Shown: positions 1-5,041 of the stretch, piece after piece
How the letters are laid out: each line of letters starts with the position of its first letter
Numbering within the stretch: the stretch's first letter is position 1
Assembly (NCBI GenBank): GCA_020025615.1
Contig: JAHHRT010000059.1
Coordinates: forward strand, 1 to 9,208
Length of the DNA: 9,208 bases
Direction of reading: 5' to 3'
Source: Oscillospiraceae bacterium
GTDB lineage: Bacteria > Bacillota > Clostridia > Oscillospirales > Oscillospiraceae
The notes under the pieces: model-generated
What the model was told of the DNA's origin: nothing
The model's database searches: none
What the model saw: the letters and a program-made list of their open reading frames with translations, nothing else
Translations under genes and position numbers: made by a program

Positions 1-125
1 ATATTCTCGTCAGTGTGTTCTGCGCAGTGACCGGGCTGTTCCTGCTGCCCAGCGATAAAACCCAGGCGGAACCTGAGGAATCCATTTCGGAGGAACCAGT
101 TCTGATTCCTGAGCCGGAGTTTTGA
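1..125 (+). CDS. C-terminal tail of an unidentified membrane-anchored protein (partial)
   Basis: An open frame enters from the left edge (first full codon at 3) and stops at TGA 123-125, giving about 40 residues. It starts with a hydrophobic run (ILVSVFCAVTGLFLL) that looks like the last transmembrane helix, then a short polar tail rich in Glu and Pro (EPEESISEEP...IPEPEF). Most of the gene lies outside the window, so no family can be named. The acidic tail would most likely face the cytoplasm or lie outside the membrane; the sequence does not decide which. Codon use (CTG, GTG, GCG, GAG) matches the later genes, which supports a real coding end. No T-rich intrinsic terminator follows directly, although a strong hairpin lies at 136-167. 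Confidence 0.6.
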   Translation, partial: ILVSVFCAVTGLFLLPSDKTQAEPEESISEEPVLIPEPEF

Positions 126-135
126 ACCAACCCCC

Positions 136-343
136 AAGCGGTCGGCAGCAAAAGCTGCTGACCGCTTAAAACTGGCGAAAACCCCCTTCGGGGCTTTCCG
201 CCAAACTTTTGCGGCCTGACCCGCGCATAATTTGACCGTCCATGACGGCCAAATTCCACACTCTCAGGCCGATCTGTATTTTCCCCGAGGTACACGCCCC
301 CGTGGAAAATGATTGAGACTTTATTTGCCGCTGAAGCGGCAAA
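136..343. other. Cluster of five inverted repeats in a gene-free stretch
   Basis: The 126-459 stretch holds no credible gene. Instead it carries hairpins one after another. Arms 136-149 and 154-167 give a 14-bp stem with an AAAA loop and one G-U pair. 174-202 is an imperfect stem around a TTCG loop. CGGCCTGA at 212-219 pairs with TCAGGCCG at 264-271 and encloses a second stem, 229-240 with 244-255. ATTTTCC at 278-284 pairs with GGAAAAT at 304-310. TTTGCCGC at 324-331 pairs with GCGGCAAA at 336-343. None is followed directly by a T tract, so a plain terminator explains only part of this at best. It could be a structured RNA or an interspersed palindromic repeat. I do not recognise a named RNA family. 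Confidence 0.5.
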
Positions 344-345
344 AT

Positions 346-362
346 CTGCGATGCTTTTTTGA
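346..362 (+). repeat. Short direct repeat, copy 1 (CTGCGATGCTTTTTTGA)
   Basis: This 17-base unit recurs at 394-410 with one difference (C to T at the ninth base). Both copies end in a T run followed by GA, and both are followed by a CTGCGG-type sequence within about 25 bases. It may be a local duplication or the remains of terminator-like T tracts after the hairpin at 324-343. Confidence 0.5.
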
Positions 363-393
363 CTCGCTGCGGCGGCTTTATGCCCTTTGAGAG

Positions 394-410
394 CTGCGAT
401 GTTTTTTTGA
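394..410 (+). repeat. Short direct repeat, copy 2 (CTGCGATGTTTTTTTGA)
   Basis: Second copy of the unit at 346-362, 48 bases downstream, with 16 of 17 bases identical. It lies about 50 bases before the promoter of the CNNM gene. Confidence 0.5.
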
Positions 411-459
411 TTGCTTGAGACTGCGGAAAGGCTGAGGCACCCCGAACTATAAAATCCTC

Positions 460-489
460 TTGACAGGACTTCTCACCATCCTGTATAAT
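460..489 (+). promoter_or_regulatory. Sigma-A promoter of the CNNM leader transcript
   Basis: TTGACA at 460-465 and TATAAT at 484-489 are both perfect consensus hexamers, spaced by 18 bases. Transcription would start near 496, leaving a leader of about 175 nt before the CNNM start codon at 671. This long leader contains a small ORF and an intrinsic terminator. Confidence 0.85.
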
Positions 490-525
490 GAGCGAAATTC
501 AGAAAAAGGAAGGTGATATTTCTCG

Positions 526-612
526 ATGGACAGTACCGGAAGTGACAGTTGTGACCCCAATAATCTGATCTTATTTGACTGTGGTGTACTTATGCCCATT
601 TTGCTGGGATAG
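526..612 (+). CDS. Putative 28-residue leader peptide upstream of the CNNM gene
   Basis: The ATG at 526 is preceded by AAGGAAGGTGAT (506-517), close to a full anti-16S match and 8 bases from the start, which is stronger than many real genes here. The ORF encodes 28 residues, starting MDSTGSDSCDPNN and ending MPILLG, and stops at TAG 610-612. It has four Asp, a Cys-Asp-Pro, two Cys and a Leu-rich second half; it resembles no family I know. The stop codon lies inside the 3' arm of the terminator hairpin at 583-619, and codons 20-24 make up the 5' arm. A ribosome finishing this ORF would therefore cover the terminator. This geometry is typical of attenuating leader peptides. Expression is inferred only from the ribosome binding site and position; chance occurrence is possible. 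Confidence 0.55.
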   Translation: MDSTGSDSCDPNNLILFDCGVLMPILLG

Positions 613-625
613 GTGCGCCTTTTTT
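583..625 (+). terminator. Intrinsic terminator inside the leader (attenuator)
   Basis: The arm 583-597 pairs with 606-619 through 14 base pairs, including three G-U pairs and one bulged G at 594, with an 8-base loop. Six T residues follow at 620-625. It stands after a consensus promoter and 45 bases before the CNNM start, with no other complete gene in between. It would stop transcripts before the gene unless disrupted, so it is probably regulatory. Confidence 0.8.
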
Positions 626-670
626 CGTATTCAGACAAATTTTAAGATCATTATTTAAGGAGATACAACC

Positions 671-1915
671 ATGTTAAATCACATACTCGCAATGCTCGCC
701 TGCATCCTGATGTCCGGGTATTTCTCGGCTACGGAGACGGCATTTTCATCCCTCAACAAAACCCGCCTGAGGGCAATGGCGGAAAACGGCAATCGGAAGG
801 CAGCGCTGGCTCTGCGGCTGTCTGAAAATTACGACCGACTGATTTCCACCATCCTCATCGGAAACAATATTGTAAATATCGCTGTGGCCTCGATTGGCAC
901 CATCCTGTTTACGGATTTGCTGGGCCAGAAGTTCGGCACAGCTGTGGCAACGACGGTATCCACCGCTGTGGTCACGATTGTGGTGCTGATTTTTGGCGAG
1001 ATTACCCCCAAGAGCCTGGCAAAGGACCACCCGGAAAAATTCGCTATGTTCGCTGCCCCCATTCTCAAGGGCATTATCTGGTTCTTTACCCCGCTGAATT
1101 ATCTGTTCTCCCAGTGGAAAAAGCTGGTCAGCAAGCTGTTCCGCTCTGCTGAGGACACCAAAATGTCCCAGGAAGAGCTGCTGCTTCTGCTGGATGAGGT
1201 ACAGCAGGAGGGAGCCATTGACGAAAGCGATGGCGAGCTTCTGAAAAATGCGGTGGAATTTGGGGATTTGGAGGCCCAGGATATTCTCACCCATCGGGTG
1301 GATTTACAGTGCGTCAGCATTGATGCAACCAAGGAAGAGGTTGCGGAAATGTTTGATAGGACCCATTTTTCCCGCCTGCCTGTCTACGAGCACTCCTTTG
1401 ATAAAATCGTGGGCATTATCCACCAGAAGGATTTTTATACCGGCTGCGGCATTACCGAGCAGCCGCTGAAAAATGTGATTACCCCGCCCCTGTTCACCCA
1501 TCGGACGGAGAAAATTGACGATCTTCTGCAAAAGCTCCGGGCATCCAAATCCCACATGGCTGTTGTGGTGGACGAATACGGCGGAACCCTGGGCATTGTC
1601 ACCATGGAGGATATTCTGGAGGAGCTGGTGGGCGAAATCTGGGACGAGCATGACGAGGTAGAGGAAGCCGTCCGAGAGGTGGACGGCAATACATACGTCA
1701 TTGACGGCGCCATGTCCCTGGGAGATTTTTGTGACCAGTTCCATGTGCATACGGACTCGGAGAGTGTTTCTGTGGGCGGCTGGGTCATGGATGTGCTGGA
1801 CTGCATCCCCCAGGTAAACCAGACCTTCCGGTATGAAAATCTGGAAATCACGGTTGGGAAGGTGGAGGACCACCGGGTGGAATCTATCCAGGTTCGTGTG
1901 CCGGAGGAAGTGTAA
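671..1915 (+). CDS. CNNM/CorC (HlyC) family divalent-cation transporter with CBS domains
   Basis: This 414-residue membrane protein belongs to the family often annotated as hemolysin, whose bacterial members (CorC, MpfA) export Mg2+ and perhaps Co2+. The N-terminal CNNM (DUF21) domain covers about residues 1-165. It shows the family motifs SATETA (19-24), GNNIVN (64-69) and FGEITPKS (108-115) between hydrophobic helices. A CBS pair follows at about 200-325, normally binding adenine nucleotides; it includes the typical VVVDEYGGTLGIVTMEDILEE-type stretch. A CorC_HlyC domain ends the protein from about 335. Length is normal for the family. The start is fixed by AAGGAGA at 657-663, seven bases before the ATG. 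It appears to be expressed alone from the promoter at 460-489, through a leader that holds a terminator, so induction by read-through is likely. Substrate is inferred from the family. Confidence 0.93.
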   Translation: MLNHILAMLACILMSGYFSATETAFSSLNKTRLRAMAENGNRKAALALRLSENYDRLISTILIGNNIVNIAVASIGTILFTDLLGQKFGTAVATTVSTAVVTIVVLIFGEITPKSLAKDHPEKFAMFAAPILKGIIWFFTPLNYLFSQWKKLVSKLFRSAEDTKMSQEELLLLLDEVQQEGAIDESDGELLKNAVEFGDLEAQDILTHRVDLQCVSIDATKEEVAEMFDRTHFSRLPVYEHSFDKIVGIIHQKDFYTGCGITEQPLKNVITPPLFTHRTEKIDDLLQKLRASKSHMAVVVDEYGGTLGIVTMEDILEELVGEIWDEHDEVEEAVREVDGNTYVIDGAMSLGDFCDQFHVHTDSESVSVGGWVMDVLDCIPQVNQTFRYENLEITVGKVEDHRVESIQVRVPEEV

Positions 1916-2007
1916 TCCCAAGATACCATGTCTGATACACCCCTATGGCAGACCAATGGGAAATGGTGAACATCAACTGAGGAAAGGGCCTTTAGGGGGC
2001 CTGTATA

Positions 2008-2036
2008 TTTACAGAAAATCCAGACTGTGATATAAT
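2008..2036 (+). promoter_or_regulatory. Promoter of the metallo-beta-lactamase-fold gene
   Basis: TTTACA (2008-2013) and TATAAT (2031-2036) are spaced by exactly 17 bases. TGA lies directly before the -10, forming an extended -10 (TGATATAAT). The start codon lies 30 bases downstream. No convincing terminator separates it from the CNNM gene; GGGCC-rich sequence at 1985-2002 can form only a weak stem. Confidence 0.8.
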
Positions 2037-2066
2037 CTCCCCAAACGAGACAAAAGGGGAATATCT

Positions 2067-2867
2067 ATGGAACTGATCCTCCTGGGCACCGGAAGCGCAA
2101 TGGTGACCCAGTGCTACAACACCTGCTTTGCCCTGAAAAACGGAGAAGAATTTCTTCTGGTGGATGCCGGCGGCGGAAACGGTATCCTCCGCCAGGCGGA
2201 GCTTGCAAAGCTGAACTTCTGCCATATGCACGACCTGTTCCTGACCCATGCCCACACAGACCATGTGCTGGGTGTGCTGTGGGTGGTGAGAGTGGTGTCG
2301 GATCTGATAAACCAGGGGAAGTATCTGGGGGACCTCAATGTTTGGGTCCACGACCAGTGCAAGGCGCTTTTGGAGCCTCTGTGCAGAGCGACCTTTGGCC
2401 CAAAGCAGGCCAGAAATCTGGGAATCAGGATTCATTTCCGGCTCATGGAGAACGGCACCGAGTTCACCGCCGCAGGTATGAAAATTACGGCTTTTGATAT
2501 TCATTCCAACAAAACCAAGCAATTTGGCTTCCAGGCGGTTCTGCCCGATGGAAAGCGTCTGGTCTGCCTGGGAGACGAGCCCTGCCATGATTCCTGCCGG
2601 GAAATTGTCAGAGACTGCGACTGGCTCCTGACGGAAGCCTTCTGCCTCTACGATGACCGGGAGCGGTTCCATCCCTATGAAAAATTCCACAGCACGGCGC
2701 TGGATGCGGCGAAGATTGCCCAGGAATTGAATGTCAAAAATCTGCTGCTCTACCACACGGAGGATAAAACCCTGGATACCAGAAAGCAGCGCTATACCGC
2801 CGAGGCCCAGTCCGTTTATCAGGGCAGGGTCTATGTCCCGGAGGATTTGGAAATTCTGAATCTTTAA
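2067..2867 (+). CDS. Metallo-beta-lactamase-fold hydrolase, RNase Z-like
   Basis: This cytoplasmic protein of 266 residues has the architecture of RNase Z/AtsA-type metallo-beta-lactamase-fold enzymes. It opens with the short strand MELILLGTGSA, then has the metal motif THAHTDH at 60-66, which supplies both dinuclear zinc sites. Further ligands are likely His194-region residues, Asp170 in GDE (169-171), and His230 in YHTED (229-233). Real RNase Z enzymes are usually about 300 residues and carry an exosite arm that I cannot point to here, so this is more likely a relative acting on a small phosphodiester or ester than the tRNA 3'-processing enzyme itself. The start is set by AAAAGGGGA at 2052-2060. 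It is monocistronic, with its own promoter and a strong terminator. No signal peptide is visible. Confidence 0.85.
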   Translation: MELILLGTGSAMVTQCYNTCFALKNGEEFLLVDAGGGNGILRQAELAKLNFCHMHDLFLTHAHTDHVLGVLWVVRVVSDLINQGKYLGDLNVWVHDQCKALLEPLCRATFGPKQARNLGIRIHFRLMENGTEFTAAGMKITAFDIHSNKTKQFGFQAVLPDGKRLVCLGDEPCHDSCREIVRDCDWLLTEAFCLYDDRERFHPYEKFHSTALDAAKIAQELNVKNLLLYHTEDKTLDTRKQRYTAEAQSVYQGRVYVPEDLEILNL

Positions 2868-2871
2868 AGAA

Positions 2872-2906
2872 AATCGCCGCAGATTCGTCTGCGGCGATTA
2901 TTTTTT
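2872..2906 (+). terminator. Strong intrinsic terminator, probably bidirectional
   Basis: A perfect 12-bp stem (2872-2883 with 2888-2899) closes a TTCG tetraloop and is followed by T6 at 2901-2906. The bases before the stem on the plus strand are A-rich (AAAGAAA), so the minus-strand read also ends in a T-rich run. It can serve both the hydrolase gene and the rhodanese gene that converges on it. Confidence 0.92.
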
Positions 2907-2954
2907 GTGGTTAAATAGCGGTTTATTTCCGTACATTTGCTGACAAACGATTGC

Positions 2955-3338
2955 TTAGTCTGCCACAAGGTAGCCGGGCCAGCTGTTGATACCGCCGAAC
3001 TCCCGGATGTTGGTATATCCCAGTGCTGCCAGCTTCTCAGATGCCTGCTTGCTGCGGTTTCCGCTGCGGCAGTAGACCAGAATCAGCTGCTCCTTCTGGG
3101 GAAGCTGGGGAATCTCTTCGTTACCGATGGATTCATTGGGAATGTTGATGGCGTTGGGAATGTGACCGCCGGAAAATTCCTCCGGGGTGCGAACGTCCAG
3201 AATGATATAGTTTTCCTCAGACTCCATGAGGGCGGCGGCATCGGCAGAGCTGATCTGCTGATAGCCGATATCCTTGGGAGCGGCACTGCAGCCTGCCAGC
3301 AGGAGCACCGAGAGCATGAGGGCAGAGAGCTTTTTCAT
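2955..3338 (-). CDS. Rhodanese-domain lipoprotein
   Basis: This is a 127-residue secreted lipoprotein with a single rhodanese domain. The signal peptide MKKLSALMLSVLLLAGC ends in a lipobox, with Cys17 as the lipid-modified residue, so the mature protein sits on the outer face of the membrane. The domain covers about residues 28-125. It shows the conserved LDVRTPEEF (47-55), GGHIPNAINIP (57-67) and the active loop CRSGNRS with catalytic Cys90. Family members move sulfane sulfur between thiosulfate or persulfide and acceptors such as cyanide or thiols; the partner here is unknown. I chose the ATG at 3338 because AGGAGG lies 8 bases before it and the signal peptide starts there; an upstream in-frame ATG at 3395 has no such site and would spoil the signal. 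It appears monocistronic and uses the terminator at 2872-2906. Confidence 0.9.
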   Translation of the reverse strand: MKKLSALMLSVLLLAGCSAAPKDIGYQQISSADAAALMESEENYIILDVRTPEEFSGGHIPNAINIPNESIGNEEIPQLPQKEQLILVYCRSGNRSKQASEKLAALGYTNIREFGGINSWPGYLVAD

Positions 3339-3398
3339 AGGAAATTCCTCCTGAGTATTGTTTTGAGGGTAGTATACACCTGAGAAAAGGCACAATCT

Positions 3399-3411
3399 GT
3401 GATAAAATCAC
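3399..3411. promoter_or_regulatory. Palindrome GTGATAAAATCAC upstream of the rhodanese gene
   Basis: This is a perfect 5-bp inverted repeat (GTGAT/ATCAC) with a 3-base AAA centre, about 60 bases before the rhodanese start codon on the minus strand. It sits 24 bases beyond a possible -10 (TATACT, plus-strand 3371-3376), close to where a -35 would be. It could be an operator. It is only one copy, and chance is not excluded. Confidence 0.3.
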
Positions 3412-3453
3412 GAATGTAAAATACTTTTGGAGGTTTTGCCTGCAATGTCAGTA

Positions 3454-4044
3454 TCAAGGATTTCGCCCTACGACTTCGTACATATCCTCGTTGGATATGG
3501 AAAATTCAACGGTGAAGTACTGAGAAAACAGGCGGGAAAGTTCTTCAATGCTGGGAAGCTCCACGCTGACAGCGCTGGCATGGCTGGCGTGGTGAAGCTG
3601 AATCTGTTCCCGGCTCATGCCATGGGCTACGGTCAGAGTGCCCCCGGGTCTCAAAAACTTCTTTAGATTTTTGAGAAGCTGCTCCGGCTGGGGAAAATGG
3701 GGAAAGGCATTGTAGACCATAATTGCATCAAAAGTTCTGCCGAAGTCCAAAGTGGCGGCATCTCCGCAGATTACTTGCGCCGAGGGGCACTTCCGGGCGG
3801 CACGCCGAGCCATTTCCGGGGAGAGGTCAATTGCCGTGAGACTGCGGACTTGCCGCATCTCATAATCCGGGAAGAGAATCCCGGTGCCGCAGGCCACATC
3901 CAGCACATCCTGCCCGGCGGTAATTCCTGCATGATCCAGGATCTGGGAAATCAACGGGGTGTTATGAGGTGCTGTCTGCTCCCAGGTGGGCGCGCAGTCA
4001 TCAAAGAATCTGCGGATGGTTTCTGTATCGATAGCTTGTTCCAT
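3454..4044 (-). CDS. Class I SAM-dependent methyltransferase
   Basis: This 196-residue cytoplasmic enzyme has the Rossmann fold of the UbiE/methyltransferase-11 type. Motif I is VLDVACGTG at 47-55, which binds the SAM amino acid part. The acidic residue for the ribose is Asp73 in AIDLSPEM. GDAATLDFG at about 93-101 would sit at the adenine, and the post-motif FLRPGGTL is near 132-139. No substrate-specific region can be recognised. The ATG overlaps the stop of the upstream ECF gene by one base (TAATG), which implies translational coupling; a long open frame runs on upstream, but it lies inside the ECF gene in the wrong frame. Coupling to an uptake component suggests that the substrate is the imported compound or something made from it. 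That is inference only. Confidence 0.88.
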   Translation of the reverse strand: MEQAIDTETIRRFFDDCAPTWEQTAPHNTPLISQILDHAGITAGQDVLDVACGTGILFPDYEMRQVRSLTAIDLSPEMARRAARKCPSAQVICGDAATLDFGRTFDAIMVYNAFPHFPQPEQLLKNLKKFLRPGGTLTVAHGMSREQIQLHHASHASAVSVELPSIEELSRLFSQYFTVEFSISNEDMYEVVGRNP

Positions 4045-4598
4045 TACTGCACCTTCTCGAAATGGTCCGGCACCAGCCGAGCCTTTATGAGGACGAATAC
4101 CAGGGTGGGAATCAGAATCAGCTGAATCAGGATTCCGGGCCAGCTGGTGACAAAGTAACCGGCAACCAGCGTTTGAAACACCACAGGCTTTCCGCCGGAG
4201 AACAGGAACAGGGCTTTGGCAATTCCGCCCACAATCCGGCCCGCCAGCATGGCTCCCACCAGGGAAAGATAGAGATTGGCATAGACGGATCTCCTGCGAA
4301 CCACACGAATCAGCAGGCCGCTGACCAGTCCGTACACACACAGCTCCGGCACCATGGATACCAGCACCGGGGCCGGGGGCATAGAGGTCAGCAAAGAGGA
4401 GAGAAGCGGACCTAAAATTCCGCAGACGGCTCCGTAAACCCAGCCACAGAGCAGGCCGCACAGCAAAACAGGAATGTGCATCGGCAGGAAAATCGGTCCC
4501 AGCCCCAGACCGTGAAAGGCCATAGGCAGTACCACACAAAGGGCAATGCAGGCTGCGCACAGGCACATGGATTTGATAGACTGCTTTTTATTCAGCAT
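4044..4598 (-). CDS. ECF-type transporter substrate-binding S component
   Basis: This is an integral membrane protein of 184 residues with about six hydrophobic segments. It resembles the S (substrate-capture) subunits of group II energy-coupling factor transporters, which share a common EcfA/EcfA'/EcfT module encoded elsewhere. The stretch PMHIPVLLCGLLCGWVYG (about 40-57) followed by GPLLSSLLTSMPP (about 62-74) is typical of this fold. The vitamin or precursor carried cannot be read from sequence; it does not look like QueT, RibU or BioY. I chose the ATG at 4598 because AAGGAGG lies 9 bases before it; the in-frame extension to 4700 has no ribosome binding site and is polar. It is the first gene of a two-gene operon with the methyltransferase, sharing one base. 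Confidence 0.82.
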   Translation of the reverse strand: MLNKKQSIKSMCLCAACIALCVVLPMAFHGLGLGPIFLPMHIPVLLCGLLCGWVYGAVCGILGPLLSSLLTSMPPAPVLVSMVPELCVYGLVSGLLIRVVRRRSVYANLYLSLVGAMLAGRIVGGIAKALFLFSGGKPVVFQTLVAGYFVTSWPGILIQLILIPTLVFVLIKARLVPDHFEKVQ

Positions 4599-4631
4599 AC
4601 GTAATATCCTCCTTTTCTTTGGCTGTATTTC

Positions 4632-4660
4632 ATGATACAGGGGAGAAAAGTGCCATGCAA
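4632..4660 (-). promoter_or_regulatory. Possible promoter of the ECF-methyltransferase operon
   Basis: On the minus strand TTGCAT (plus positions 4655-4660) and TATCAT (4632-4637) are spaced by 17 bases. The -10 matches consensus at five of six positions, but the -35 at only three. It would give a leader of about 28 nt. If this is the real promoter, the inverted repeats further upstream are not in the mRNA. Confidence 0.4.
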
Positions 4661-4732
4661 GCCCCCTGGGGGGATGAATTTCAGAATTTTTCTGTATCAA
4701 TCATCCCCCTGCGGGGCTTCCGGCGTGAAGCC
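4633..4732 (-). promoter_or_regulatory. Nested, mutually exclusive inverted repeats upstream of the ECF gene
   Basis: Plus-strand AAGCCCC (4659-4665) pairs with GGGGCTT (4713-4719), and directly inside it GGGGGATGA (4669-4677) pairs with TCATCCCCC (4701-4709). The loop holds CAGAA/TTCTG (4682-4686, 4690-4694). Two other pairings compete with these. GGCTTC (4715-4720) can pair with GAAGCC (4727-4732), and the loop segment CTGTATCA (4692-4699) is an 8-base match to TGATACAG (4633-4640) near the ECF ribosome binding site. Alternative pairings are the mark of a regulatory leader RNA, if transcribed. I recognise no known riboswitch core (not THF, TPP, FMN or preQ1). Confidence 0.4.
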
Positions 4733-4737
4733 TTCTG

Positions 4738-4872
4738 TGCTACAATGACTTTGTCGGGATAAAGAACAGCATTTATGTGCAGCTGCCTGAGATTTCGGTA
4801 TCTTTTGGCAGTCCCATCCTTCCAATAGCCCCACCGATTCCCAGCAGATTCGGTGGGGCTCCTCCTGTTTTT
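4738..4872 (+). ncRNA. Candidate small RNA, extended -10 promoter to hairpin and T run
   Basis: On the plus strand TGCTACAAT (4738-4746) is an extended -10 without a good -35. A transcript from about 4753 would hold CTGCC/GGCAG (4783-4787, 4807-4811) closing AGAT/ATCT, then an 11-bp hairpin (4827-4837 with 4850-4860). A T5 run follows at 4868-4872, but 7 bases after the stem, which is far for an efficient terminator. The reading frames across it look non-coding. The rest of 4873-4950 shows nothing I can name. Confidence 0.25.
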
Positions 4873-4951
4873 ATGGCGCTTTACAGGCGTGTACACAGGT
4901 CTGTCACCCAGCTGTGGATGGACACACGGCAGCTTCTGAAAGGAAAACAAA

Positions 4952-4963
4952 AGAAACGTTTCT
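4952..4963. promoter_or_regulatory. Perfect palindrome AGAAACGTTTCT upstream of the dipeptidase promoter
   Basis: A 12-base perfect palindrome with a central CG ends 7 bases before the -35 of the dipeptidase promoter. The pattern GAAACG/CGTTTC resembles LacI-family operators (the CcpA and PurR kind). It lacks the outer TG...CA of a classical cre site, so the binding protein is unknown. Confidence 0.4.
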
Positions 4964-4970
4964 ATCTTCC

Positions 4971-4999
4971 TTGACGCGTGAATGACAAGGGCATATAAT
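4971..4999 (+). promoter_or_regulatory. Sigma-A promoter of the dipeptidase gene
   Basis: TTGACG (4971-4976) and a perfect TATAAT (4994-4999) are spaced by 17 bases. The expected start near 5006 gives a leader of about 36 nt. Confidence 0.88.
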
Positions 5000-5041
5000 A
5001 GGGCCAGATAACTGTACTTTTTAGAGAAAGGAATATGGAAT

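Noticed and set aside
490..625. M-box, manganese (yybP-ykoY) or NiCo riboswitch in the CNNM leader
   Set aside because: I could not find the conserved core sequences of these classes; the leader is better described by the ORF plus terminator.
447..638. 63-codon minus-strand ORF opposite the CNNM leader
   Set aside because: It spans the consensus promoter and terminator of the opposite strand and has no ribosome binding site of note.
1980..2005. Terminator after the CNNM gene (GGGCC repeats)
   Set aside because: Only a 4-5 bp bulged stem can form and no clean T tract follows.
4045..4566. In-frame N-terminal extension of the methyltransferase (370 residues in total)
   Set aside because: The extension lies within the ECF gene in another frame and is of unnatural composition. 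The methyltransferase domain starts at the ATG at 4044, next to the ECF stop.
4681..4974. Two small ORFs in the ECF-dipeptidase gap (89 residues minus, 65 residues plus)
   Set aside because: Both run through hairpin arms, have no good ribosome binding site, and give proteins rich in Arg/Pro with no known features.
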